A stretch of DNA of 64,000 bases from the NCBI GenBank assembly GCA_948099385.1, contig CANUEZ040000013.1:833001-897000 (forward strand), in the 5' to 3' direction. Made by a program: the position numbers and the translations under genes. Below the pieces are notes generated by a model. The model had not been told where the DNA came from and made no database searches. It was given only the letters and a program-made list of their open reading frames with translations. Every line of letters begins with the position of its first letter. Within the stretch, counting starts at the first letter, position 1. The stretch is from Fasciola hepatica. Its lineage: Eukaryota; Platyhelminthes; Trematoda; Plagiorchiida; Fasciolidae. Below are positions 45,078 through 57,174 of the stretch, in pieces.

Positions 45078-45374
45078 CCAAACGTCCTTGAAGTGATCAC
45101 AGCCACTGTTCTACTGAAGGAGATTCTGGTGCGCACGACAAACTCAGCAATTCTACCTGCCCTGCTGCGTTTTCTGTTGACCACCATGCCAGAGGAGAAG
45201 CACGGAACTGAGCCGGAGAGGAGATCGGCTCCTGATGGAGATAGACATTCCACATCTTCGGATGTGACAGAGGACCAGACAGGAGTCAACAATCACGAAT
45301 CACGAGAGCCTATGCCTACGGCATCCACGTACATGGACTTGTTGATCTCCCGGTTGCATTACTGCAATACTTTG
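45078..45374 (+). CDS. FHIP: FHIP1-type protein, exon 5 (residues 416-514)
   Basis: 99 codons, phase 0 at both ends, between a GTTTGTTCACAG acceptor and a GTACGT donor. PNVLEVITATVLLKEILVRT and then AILPALLRFLLTT match the FHIP1 stretch N.IDE.IASTAYLELFLRSI and ALLRTFLRFVLLHRH that follows exon 4 in relatives, and MDLLISRLHYCNTL matches ILDTLL.RI. Between FLL and the last block lies an extra hydrophilic stretch of about 45 residues (rich in Glu, Arg, Asp, Ser) that the human proteins lack, so it is a lineage-specific disordered insertion. The downstream half of the protein is not found in the window, so the annotated gene is 3' incomplete. Confidence 0.92.
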
Positions 45375-48300
45375 GTACGTGTTTGCAGTGAGATTGGAAA
45401 CATTTGACGTCGCTCAATGCAGCTTCCCGTACCGTTTTATGCCAAGCCGTATTTTCCGTTATCTTGTTGGGTTTTCCTTGGACGAGCTGCTTGGAAGGTG
45501 TGTTTTTTTCCTCAAAGCCCCAGAGTGCAATGATATTCTCAAAATAGCTAGCTTTAACCAGAAATCGATTCGTGGAGAATATGAATATTCGAAAGGTTTT
45601 GTGTTGTTGTTAAGGATTTCGTTCCTGATCAATTATTTGATGTCACTCCACCTTCTTCATCCACACAGGAACGTGCTTGAGTGTTTGGTGCGTCATAACC
45701 AGTTCACTATTATGACGTCAAGGATGACAGAATACCTGCAATAGGATGGCCAACCCTATTCGATCAGTTTTCTGACGAAAAATTGAAATTGTATATGGAA
45801 GGTTTTGTCACATGGCGTGAACGATCGAATCACCCTGATAAAACCCGCATACGCACTGTACTGATTTCTAGTCTAATCAACCGTGCACCTCCGCAGGGTC
45901 CCAACACCCAATTAAAATCGGGATTGCAGATTATTTTAACACCCCCGCTTTGCTTGTGTCCTAGGGAGAAAACCGCGTTCTGGGGGTTAATTTTTGTTCG
46001 GGTGGGGAGTTGTTACTACAGGAAGGAGGTCACGAATGGACACCATAGCCCGTGGCTCCGACAATCTAGGTCAGCATCGATAGACTGATGCTGGACGCGT
46101 GGTGCTTTCGATGGAACAAAATGTGCATGCACTGACGCTTCCAAACAAATACTGAACCGATGCCCTGCTCCTTTATACAACTTCAGTGCTGATATGAGCG
46201 TTTGCATTTCACCGTGAGACACTCTTTGTTCTGGTTTTTTGTTGTGGTTGTAGAAAACCTCATGCACGGTAGCTGTTTTCTGTACATCATTCTATTTTTC
46301 ATTATTTCTTTACTACCCGATACACCGTTCGTGAGAGATTCACGTACTTTATCGACTAAAAGTCAGATATGCCAAACCATATTTTAAAACAGCACAAAAC
46401 TCGTTCATTTCAAGTAATGTTCGAACTTTTTTGCTTGGGAGTAAAATCTTTCTACAATCCCTATCATCGAAGGGAAAAAATTTCGACCTCCTGAAAGTCT
46501 GTTTTCAGCCATCTCCTCCTTCGAAGAGACGAAGTAGAGTGGTTTGTTCTTAGTTCACTGAACTGATCATTGCTGTCACAGTTTAGGAGTAGAATGAACT
46601 ACTGACCCAACAGCAGCTAATTTCCAGTCACTTAGTCTTCTTCTTAAACAATGTTCATTGTGCAATATCAATACTCAAAAGCATCATTCAAAACTATGAT
46701 AGGAATGTGAACAGCTGTTTCAGTTGGCTTGTTCTGGAATCATCAACTGCAGTTCACATTCACGGAGCCAGCACTGAAATTCGGGAACGGGGTGTATGAT
46801 GGGGAGTCTAATACTTCATCTTTAGGCTCTGCAGAGTGACTTTCTGATAGTTCGGACTATCGAAGTAAATTCCGGGATTGCAATGAGTAGTCGTGAAAGT
46901 TACGCGATGCTCTGTTGGATACATAGCTTACATCTTTTGTGTTGTATTCTCTGTTCACTTATTAGAGAATCACACTATTCAGTAGGTTGGTGCAAATTTT
47001 CTTATATTAGAAGCTTATCACTTACTTTAGTTTCGCTCGACATAGTATGCAATAAAACGTTTACTTGTTTGTACGAGATTCCTGTTTATCTGATTTTCAT
47101 GATTATTTTAGTCAATTATCTACGAGCACAGTGTACGTGACTTATCAACAGGCGAACAGTCGCGATAGAAACGCCTTTCCCGCAGCGAAGTATAGTAATC
47201 GATAATGATCACGTGATCTGGTCCAATTTAAGCGCAAAAATAAATCTATGAATGGCGTTTATTAGAACTTAGAGACTTGGTGCAGACTTTCAGGGTTGTA
47301 GAAGAAAAATTTACTGTAGGAGTTCCCAATGTTCTGCTGATTACTGGTTTGCAACAGTCCCTGTTCTCAAATATTCAATGTGCGCCAAATGTGTAACCAT
47401 CTGTCCAGAGTTGGGATTTTCGATTGTAATGCGTAGACTAAGACGAAATGCACGATGTGTACTCTACAACTGAAGAACATGAAGGTTGAATGAGTGAACA
47501 CAACGAATTTCTAAATAATCATTGTTCAGACGTATTGTTTAGAATCAAGAGTGACTGTGCGCTAACTGCTAGGTATTCACGATGAGTGAACATGCGATGA
47601 GCGGAATGATTATTCATTTGTGGAACGATTTAGCTTTATACATTAACGTCATATTTCTACAGGTGAATACGCAGAAGCACCGAACAGTTACGGTATTCCA
47701 ACTGGGTGTCGTGAACAGTGCGTAGTTAAGGAAATCCAAAGGAGACTTGGAACCAGCATTCAAATCCTCGGGAGTCGCTCATAATGGAATGTTTCACCTA
47801 AATATTTCTTCATTTGCAAGCAAGCGCTCAGCAGTTTGTCACAATGTGTAAACAAAATATTACAGGCCAAAAGGTAATATAAAATACAGCTGATCTTTGC
47901 TTGGAAGATTCTTCCTAAATGACCGAAGACTTCAACGGGACATATTATTAACAAAAGAAATAATAATTATTCACATATGCATGTGAGAACATCGTAATTG
48001 ATTTAGGGTTTTTTGAAGTTAACAGAACCTTTAATCAAAGGTAGCAACTATTTGAGAATAAAACTTGCAGTTCGTTTATTAGTAAACTCTCCGTTAATCA
48101 TAAATAAAGATAACCAAAATAAATTAAGCTGATATTGGCCAGCTCCAACAGATCACCATGGTGAGGTAACCAGGCTTCAACTTTGTTTATTTACTCAACA
48201 ATGGCACATTACTTTGGGGAACGGAGATAGGAACAGTCACGTACACGAATCGAGCTCGGAAATGCAAGGCCTAACGTCGATCGTGTTAACATTTTGACTT

Positions 48301-50131
48301 CCGCCGATGAGCGAAGGCAGCTAGTTAGCGAATCCCCGGTGGATAGGAGATTATGATAATTACTGTTTCTGAATGCATTCATGAAATGTATTGACATGTG
48401 TCAGCGCAACCAGATAATGCATTCTTTAAACTGTAGCTGAAAATCATGTGAATAGCCGGCCCATTTACTAGAGATTGATCTCGGTACATAGTTTCTCGTT
48501 TCGGTCTTTAAGCGAGTGATCATAAATGTATCATATACCCAACAGTTCATGGAAATGCTTGTAACACGAACAAATGTTTCCACAGCTAAATATTCACCTC
48601 TCGGGGTGCATGAAGCATTTACTTTTCTTGACGTGATAATATCACGTCTCAGGTATTTTTCACATGCATCGGCAGCTATAAATAGGAGCCAGTGAATGAG
48701 TGAGTGTGCCATAGTCATAAGATGATAGTTGATTATTCTATGATGTGCAAGTTCGTCTGCGATAACGAGGATAAGCGACCAAGTGACCGAACATCTGAGT
48801 CAATTGCAATATGAAAAGTCGGGGCTGAATACAAATGCATGGTTGATTGGTCTGGAGTAAAGTATGCTCCGGTAGGTGTTCATTTTTCGCAAACCAGGTC
48901 ATAGTTTGAGTAGCTCAAATAATATCACGCCAAACAACTCACGTGACAAATTACATATCTAGCACTTTTATATTTATAACTTGCGGTTCGACAGATATTT
49001 TGTAACATTATATTGGTCCAGAATGAAAAAAAAAATTTTTTTTTTCGTACATTGTCGCTTGGATCCCTTGTGATTGTAGTCTGACAACCCAAAAGGAATA
49101 AGAAGTAAGAGAACTTATAGAGTAAACAAATTTAATGAATTAATACACAATCATTATAATGGAACGTTTTCAGGTTTATTTTGGCCAAATAAGGAATCAA
49201 ACCAATCACTTCAGACGTATGATCATCTGATAAACCTATTGGGACCTTATTTAATCCTACCCATATCATGTGAGTGTGGATACTCTGTCGCGTTGTAATG
49301 AATCTTTGAAGCTGTTGAAAATGCCCGTTTCGCTACGCTCAGTTGGGAGACGAACTTCATGAAGTGAATAGAGTTTTCAGATACGTATCAGAACCTAGCG
49401 GGTGATTATTGTTTTACTTGGTTCCAGGTAAAGAATGGCATAGTTGGATGGAATTGAAGCAAATACGGAATGATTACCAATGCGATATTTTCCCCGTTAA
49501 ACGATACGTCCGATGTTTGTCACCGTTACTTTCCTACTAGAATTCTGGTTGGGTGACTTTGATTTACGGGATTTCGCTAATGTGTAAATAGTCTCAAGCG
49601 AGAATACGAGGTGGTGAACCTCATTGAATTCGGTCGGAAGAGTGTACAAAGGCACAGTTATTCGTCAACGTTTCCCGCCCCCTGTATTTCAGTTTCCCGT
49701 ACTGCGCCCTCAAAGAATGCCCACTAGTGACTGGGCAGTGAAGTGTGTGTGCATCATCACAATGTCTGTGCGGTAGAAATTGTTATCGCAAGAGATGAAG
49801 AATCAATCTTCACATTGAATGATTGCACTAACAGATTGGCTGATACGAATAAGCTCATACAACAACAGATACGATAGTAAATCCTGTCTGGTGCATGACT
49901 TATGCTTCGCGGGGCTATCCAAGAACCTTTTGTTCAATTGTTTTGCGTCGTTATTCGTTTTTTTTTCACGGGACAACCATCACATAGATTATCGTCTTAT
50001 TTGAATCTCATGGACTGAACTTGACTGTCGCGCCACTTGATTGAACCAATGAATTCAACAAATTTATTGAACTTGCTGATAGCACCAGGTAATGGAAAAT
50101 CTGGTTAAATTTTTCGCATTCAAAAATCCAA
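45375..50131. other. Start of FHIP intron 5 or intergenic DNA
   Basis: After the GTACGT donor I see no conserved exon. The sequence is AT-rich with an A10T10 palindrome at 49026-49045. Open frames such as 45379-45744 overlap exon 5 in another frame and run into intron, so I read them as chance. Confidence 0.6.
49025..49046. repeat. A10T10 palindrome
   Basis: G, ten A, ten T, C: a perfect 22-bp palindrome, expected to be bent and nucleosome-excluding. Confidence 0.95.
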
Positions 50132-50132
50132 T

Positions 50133-50203
50133 GCCACGAACCGGAATCAAAACGACGACCTTCCGTTTACCGGTATTAGCTCTACCAGTTGAGCTATCAC
50201 GGC
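50133..50203 (-). repeat. tRNA-like sequence with an intact acceptor stem
   Basis: The minus strand reads GCCGTGATAGCTCAACTGG... and ends TTCGTGGC. The acceptor pairs over all seven positions (two are G-U wobbles). The D-stem GCTC/GAGC is perfect, and the T-arm GTCGT/CCGGT pairs at four of five positions, two of them wobbles, around TTTGATT. A discriminator A follows at 50132. The anticodon arm is one nucleotide short and pairs poorly (around TACCGGTAAACGGA), so no anticodon can be assigned safely. The overall pattern is closest to a threonine-type tRNA. I read it as a recent tRNA pseudogene or SINE head. Confidence 0.55.
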
Positions 50204-50539
50204 AAGGACAGTGAGACGCGAATAGCGCAAGTGAATATACAATGATGAACAAACCACTATTCCAGTGATGCAAAACATCCGTTCTGGTTTTATTCACCAG
50301 ATTATCCTCGACGGTCACTGCCACACACGGCTAAGCGAGATCCACAGGACGTTTTCTATAGATGTGTAAAGAAATTGATATCACAAGTAGCCAGAATGTG
50401 CCAGGTAATGCGGTGGACTTTTGAATGCGAAAAACGCAGGTGCTTTTTTCATAACCTGAATCTTATTAACTTGAATGATTTATGATTTGAAGATTCCCAA
50501 TGAGGAAACTTACAGAACACTGATTTACGAACGTGCCTG

Positions 50540-52195
50540 TTCCAGTGATTTCTAATCAAAAACCCGACGGATTACAGATTCACTCTCAGAGATGCCGTGT
50601 GAACCGTTTTGTAATGCACCTCGTGCAGCGATTCAGTCGGCCCAATTTTACAGTAAACTTCCCGAATATATCTGAAAGAGAAACAATACAGGTAGACTAT
50701 TTGGAAAGATACAAAATTGCTGGACTGGATGAGTTGTCTCTGTCCTTCTTTAGGGATGGAGGCTGAGTTTTATTTCCGGGGTTAATGAAATTCATCCGAA
50801 TAATTCGGGATAGCGAACAGATTTTCGGGGAATGGTGTGAATCGGTGATTGTACCTATTTACACGAAAGGTGACAAATTTGCTTGTGAAAGCCACAGAGA
50901 AAGTAGCTTGGTGAGTATCGCACCCAAATTGCTCACCGGGCTAATTCTCCACCGGTTATCCGACGCTCGTAAAAGTTGAGAATCAAGCTGGTTTGAAATC
51001 CGATCGGGGTTGTATTGACTACATCTTCATTCGTCGATATATCTTAGAGCGTAGACACATCTTCCGTAGGCACACAGTCTGTGTCTTTCTTGATCTGGAA
51101 GTGGCAGTCTATTCAGTCGACCGCAGAGTTCTCTGGCGCTGCCTCTCATTGAAGGGTGTACCACAAACATTCATTTCTCTTTTCCAATCCTTGTATGGGG
51201 ACAACCGAAGCCGACGTCGTGCTCACGGTGATCTTTTATCCGAGTTCATCAGGGTTGCTCTGTTTAGACCTTTCTCTTCAATTTTGTAATTGAATTGATT
51301 CCTGAGATAATCCTATCCTCGTGTGAGAATAGCTGCGTCCACCTATATTCAGGCAGCAAACTGTCTGACCTAGAATACTTGGACGGTTTTGTTCTTTCGA
51401 GTGAAGATTTAAGTGAGTTACAAGCTTTCTTAGATAGCCTGAAAAACAATGTGGCAATGTTTGGGATGTGCTTTGCCCCTTTACAGTATAAAACGCTGCT
51501 GTAGGACTGGGTTGACTCAACAGCAAACCTCTTCCTGGCAGGTTAAGCTATAGCTGAAGTGGATAAGTTATGTTACCTGGGAAGTTACATCTCACCAAGT
51601 GGACAGATATCGGATGAGTTGTCATCGTGTATACAGAAGGTGCGTTTGGCTTTGCCACTCTCCGTCATCTTTGGCGCCGGCGTGACATCCGATTGTCTTT
51701 TAAGTATTGAATGTACACTACGGCGGTTAGGTCTGTGCTTCTGTACGACTGAAAAACATAGCCGTTAAAGGAGGAAGATAGGTGAAGACTACAGGTGTTT
51801 GAGCATCGGTGTATCCCTAATATTGTGAGAGCAACGTATCAGCAATGATGGGGTTAGGCGTAAGGTGTTGGGAACCAGAGGTCATTCATTAGAACAAGTA
51901 CTAAATCTAAGCAGGTTAAGGTGGTTGGGGCATGTGTTATGCATGCCCATAGATAGATTTCCTCGGCGTACGCTGTTTTTCGAGGCAGGTAGTGTTTGAA
52001 AGGTAGGTCAAGATGGTCAGTCCATGACATTACAGAAAGGTATGAAAACCTTGACCGGTGGACTTGACCAAGTAGGGCGTGTTAGACTCTCGGATTGGGG
52101 TCCACGTGATTCGCCTATCAAATGATTAGGAACAATCGGTGATATGACTAGCTGTAGCGGCCAGTGGGTTAGATGCATTCTATCCTCTTCTTTTT
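50540..52195 (+). mobile_element. RTE-like LINE, 5'-truncated, degenerate
   Basis: Plus-strand frames give the RT part of the same family as at 31.85-34.75 kb: AGLDELSLSFFRDGG (50718-50766), EWCESVIVPIYTKGDKFACE (50830-50889), SLVSIAPKLLTGLILHRLSD, TVCVFLDLEVAVYSVDRRVL (51081-51140), LSDLEYLDGFVLSSEDLSEL (51361-51420), VDKLCYLGSYISPSGQISDE (51562-51621), LSRLRWLGHVLCMP (51905-51946) and RVRLSDWGPRDSP (52078-52116). The catalytic Y-A-D-D reads YLDG at 51376-51387. There is no endonuclease, so the copy is truncated at the 5' end in the usual LINE manner. Stops and shifts separate the blocks. Confidence 0.9.
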
Positions 52196-52353
52196 CTATA
52201 TGACCTTACTATTATTACTTTGGTTCCGGCTCATTTTCACTTTATGCTTCGATTCTTTCTGCCTGTAAATGGACGATGCTGCTAGGTAGCAATCAAAACC
52301 GGAGCACAGAGTTGCGAAGTTAGAGGTTGAATGAAGTAAACTGAACCAATCAC

Positions 52354-52356
<3 letters not shown>

Positions 52357-52393
<37 letters not shown>
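52357..52393. repeat. (AT)n microsatellite
   Basis: About 18 AT units, some 160 bp after the last recognisable RTE-like coding sequence. It may have grown from the LINE's short tandem 3' tail. Confidence 0.97.
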
Positions 52394-52395
<2 letters not shown>

Positions 52396-54667
52396 CATGT
52401 GTATGACTATATGTTAGGATAAATTAAGAGATTGGACCAGTACTACAAATCGGTGGAAGTGATAGGGGTTATTAAGCTTACCAAACTGGAGCAGATTGTT
52501 TCGCATGTTTTGTGTCAGTTTTGTCTTTCCTGAGTCTGGTTTAGGGCGGACGGTGGATCGGGAAGACCGATTTCGACAGCCTCTGCTGTGGCTAGTATTC
52601 GTAGTATATGACATCGTATGATGTGGATAAGTCTTGAAGTGACGCAATTCTTATGCATTTTGATAATCTATAGAGACTGGGAACGATGATCCCCATAAAC
52701 CCTTTCCTTTCAAATGTGGCTGAGCGATTTAAGTCTTTTTTTAAGACTTAGTAAGGTTTCGTCTAAGACGTTCCTTCGATTCTTTTTTCATTTTCGTTAC
52801 CATTTCCCCGAATGCCATTCCAACTAGTAGTACTGAATAACGGAAGAAGTTGATTAAATGCTGGCTCATCGTGTATTATTGTCACGAACCTTGCCAGAAA
52901 AAGAGCCGTCACTATCACAAAAATGGTGAAACTGCGAAACGGTAGGACGGACAGAGAAGTGCAAAGCTATTTTTTCACATCATGTCTCTTACAATGTCGG
53001 AAAATCCGTTCTAGGTTTTGGTGGAGATGCTTAGAGTCATTGATCGTCAGTTTGACATTCGACACGCAGCATTTACGTCTTTGAATATGTGTAGGAGGAC
53101 TAGTGAAGACTTTTTTCATTTTGTCTGTAATTTTGGAAATATATATTGATCAAATAGGAACTGATTCTAAATAAGGGTTACAAACAGTCGGTCTGTTGAG
53201 CATTTGACGACTTATCTTCATGCACTGATCTGATTATCTCCTGTTGAGCTTATGGGCGCTGATTGGTCAGAGTTAAGAGGTGCGACCAAAAGTCAGACGC
53301 CGTCGAGCTGTCTTCTTTGTTGGCCCGCTAGAATAATTGGGCCCCTGAATAACCAGTTTTATTAGAATCGATACGCCTTAATTTTCTACTCATATCACTG
53401 ACCAATAGCGTGGAACAATCATACAGCAAGAAAAGCAAACGGTGCGTTACGAATGAATTTCCGAGTTCGGTCACCTTATGACCTCTGCGTCGCTGAGTTC
53501 ACGCGTCGACGCCTTGTTGATCCACTACTTTTCCGGCTGACATCTATTCTTCTTAATTTCGATGGATTAACCTGAACCTCTGTGATCTCTCACGTGTGGT
53601 TTGCGGGTAGATCGATAAGCTGGTGTCTTTCTGACATTGGAATTGATCAAGCACCCCATGTCTGCGTACACGGACGCCGTGAACCGGTCACGTTCCATGA
53701 AAGTCGTGCCCACACTACGATCCGCGACTAGCGCACATCGCCAAAATCAATAAAATATCACGAATGTTTAAATTCAGAGCAGTTGAAGACTAAATGTGGT
53801 AGATAATTTATTCCGGTATTCTGTGCCATTCTGTTATATAACCTTGAATAACTATTAGTCACTATCTGTTCATTCTACCATATCTTATTTGGTACCCGTT
53901 TCGGATACACAAGGTGTCAGTAGATCTGTTTGAACCAACCATGGAATGACTTGGCAGTTCAACCTCGGTATTGGTGTTGAAACCAAACTGACGATGACCT
54001 TCATATTAGACCAGTGGGGACTGAGTATTGTGGTTCAAATAGTCACCCAACAGTTCATAAAATATGGCATATTAACATGCACAAGTTTTTTTACGTTAAC
54101 AGACTTTTTTGTGCATTAAGTTCCGTCTCAAATACAGTGACGATAAAATACAATTACCGCGTCTCAACTTAGGCACACATGTAACGCCTTGAACAATTGA
54201 GCAACTGGGCCATGTGACATACAACGAAAACCGAGCTTTTAAATAAATCCAGCCAGTAATATCATAAATACTGATAATCATAACTTCGTAGAATGCTGTC
54301 GACTGCCATTACTGGTAAGTATCAAACTTGTGAGCCACAAACATACTTAGTCAGAAAATATATAAAGGACTAATCAGAATTACGACTGCTACACTGATCC
54401 TTTTTTAGCGAGCAGTCTTTGGTTGTGCTTCTGAAATCAAATGCACATAACTGCAAGAAACACTGAATGATATGATGGACTATCGTGGGCAGTGTACGAC
54501 TCATCTATGATCATTTTTGCTTTCACTGACTTGTATTTCGTTGGTTTTCGTTGTCCTCTGATTTCATCTACTCAGTTTCTGATCATCTGCTTAAAAACAA
54601 ACAAAATGGACAATTTATCTTTGATTGGGCTACACTGGAAAAATGGCAAACAAAGCATAAACAATAT

Positions 54668-54710
<43 letters not shown>

Positions 54711-56975
54711 GTATGGATTTACAAGAAAACTGGAAGTTTATGAAATCTGCATCACACATTAGATACAAGTTATCTAATACTTTTGAGATCGTTCAGAAGG
54801 TGTAATATTGGTCAAAGGAAGCACCATCAAATTTTGATCTCATGTGTCGGTCGAATAGGATGTCTTCTGACTAAGACGGTAATCAAGCGAAAACTCTATG
54901 TTGACACTGTGAATAATAAGTAACTGTTTTAAGGGATTTTTGCCCCTCATAGTCACAAATCAGGTAAAACATTTGCTTGAAATGAATCATCAATGAGGTA
55001 AATTAGCACTGTGGGGTAAAGTTGAGAAGCATTTTCACTAGGGGGTACAATTGGGGTTATAACGGAACCTCACTTTGAGGGCATTCATATACGGCAACCT
55101 CTTTTACTTCAGGGCTTATTAGACTAATGGGAAATATCGAACTTGAAATAGTTTCCACTTTACATCCGTAAATGTTTCACAGTCCTTTCCCCTACTTCTA
55201 GGGAAAGCTGGGAGAGGTGATATGTCAAAGGGTTAAGATGGCGAATCAAACTCCAGGAAAAGGCAACATGAACATCATTTTTTCCCTTTTCATAATTTTT
55301 GACTTATGGTTTTGCATTAAGGGTCTTTTCTTGGTAAACAAACTCACATTTCAGTCAAAAGGAGGACAACTGAATATTGCTACTTTGAAATGAACAAGAA
55401 ATGTTGCAGAAAAATAAAACTGGTTCAACCATCCAGGTTTACGTGACGTTTCTCTGTCCCTTTCATCGTGTCAACTTGTATCTTTACTAGCTCAAGTGCC
55501 AGTCTCATAAGACGAATCTTGCGATCGATAGAGTACATTTCCGCAATTTTTGTCACGTGATCCTTTCTTATTTAACCTGACAGAATATTCACTGGCATGG
55601 GTACTTGGTACTTGATTGCGCAGTTTATTTACAGTTACATTCCCCTATTAATTATGCAACACCAACTCTAAATTCCGGAGCATCATATGATTTTGTGATT
55701 TCGGTTTTAGTGAACCGATTTGAATATCCTATCCACCGGTGAAATTTCATTGTAGCGGGATACGATCGGTAAACATTATCCTATTCCCAACTCAAGCGCT
55801 CATAATTCATAAATTAATCCTACGGTAGTCAAAATCTACTTCATTGTGTTTTCCCTTCATAGATGATTTGCTCACTTGTTGTACAACATAATTTGACTTT
55901 ATAAGATCAAGAGGGAAGCCAATCTGCCCAGCCCCTCTTGTTTGGCAAGTCATTGAACAGTTCACAAGCACCATGGACTGTTTGTCAGTGCTGTCAATGA
56001 ACCACTTACTGTTGTGTTTCATTTCATGGTAAATTTTCACAACCCCCTAAAAGAAGTTCAAGTGAACAGTCGCTTTCGATTATTCGACACATTCGTCAAG
56101 AAAGTTGATTATCTTTTTGCATTCTTCTTTTTTTTTGTTCTGGCAACGAAATCGTGGTAGGGAGAGGGTGTGCCTAATTGTTCAGAAAGTCTTCCATGAC
56201 TTTTCGTTTACGTCCTGGCCACCTGCCAGGTGGCCCATTTTAATTGATGAGGAGTTTCTTTAATGAGGTTTTGCAGTATGAGTAACCGGAAGGAGTGATT
56301 ATGAGTTACAAGATCAGTCACGTACAAGTTCCGTTGGAAGAGTCTAAAGTTTATCGGAATACAGTGGCCTCGAAGTAGGCAGACAAACAGCCTATTTAGG
56401 GAAAATGACTGATTCTTGATTAGGATAATATTTTCCTCAACTAGCCAAAATAAAGACCTGTAGCAAAAGGGATACCAGAATGTGTTGCCTTCAGGTAAGG
56501 TCACTGCGTTGTTTGGTGCCTATAACTATTTGTACTGATTTGATACATGATGAAACACTCAATAGAAGTTCGTACCGACACGAACACGCACCAGTATTGT
56601 GATTTGGCAACATCGTTAGCTCCTGCCTACGTGTCTGATCAGTGTTGGTTCGATAGTCCGACCGGGATTATGTTCCCATGAGATTTTCTACGATGAATGC
56701 ATAACCCAAATCGCAACCGTGCGTGCTGGCTTAAGCCATGGTTAGAGCTCGGTGAATCTTCGCTGCCAAATGTAACAGCTGTGTAGTACAATCCGATCGG
56801 ATTTCAACAGTGAGCTGAGCGTCAACAACGCTGAAAAATAACTCATCAATTGCACAGTCCAACTCTTATTCCAAGAAACAAATAAAATTTGGTCACCGTA
56901 TAAAACGCACGGAATTTCTCGTTCTACATGATTCATTCATTCGCTCTGTTTCTCTCGTGATCTTGTGTAATAATC
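52394..56975. other. Unassigned AT-rich DNA
   Basis: No transposon protein or conserved exon was recognised. It contains a short stem at about 52729-52750 (TAAGTCT/AGACTTA) and a (TA)n run at 54670-54709. Open frames are short and unconvincing. Confidence 0.5.
54670..54709. repeat. (TA)n microsatellite
   Basis: About 20 TA units. Open frames on both strands through it encode IYIYIY and are artefacts. Confidence 0.98.
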
Positions 56976-57174
56976 ATGCAAGCGTATCGATTAACCAAGT
57001 ATGGGTATATTGATTCAGTGACATCACAGTTGGTCGAGTACATCCTTGGTGATGATTTCTCTTGTGAATTATGTTTTGCGATGTGTGCGCAGCTGTGTCA
57101 CTTGATGCAGTGGTGTATTTGTGCAAGCCCACGTGAAGCTTGTGAACAGCTAACGTTTCTTATCTCGCAGAGTG
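56976..57174 (+). CDS. Candidate exon of an unrecognised Cys-rich helical protein
   Basis: An open frame from an ATG at 56976 reads LVEYILGDDFSCELCFAMCA, LCHLMQWCICASPREACEQL and TFLISQS before a possible donor (GTAGGT at 57175). An acceptor-like CATCACAG lies inside it at about 57029. The regular hydrophobic pattern and codon use look coding, but I do not recognise it, and it does not resemble the FHIP part expected after exon 5. It could be an exon of another gene, or chance. Confidence 0.25.

Noticed and set aside
45379..45744. 121-codon open frame overlapping the exon 5 donor
   Set aside because: It begins inside the last part of FHIP exon 5 in another frame and continues into the intron. 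It has no conserved features.
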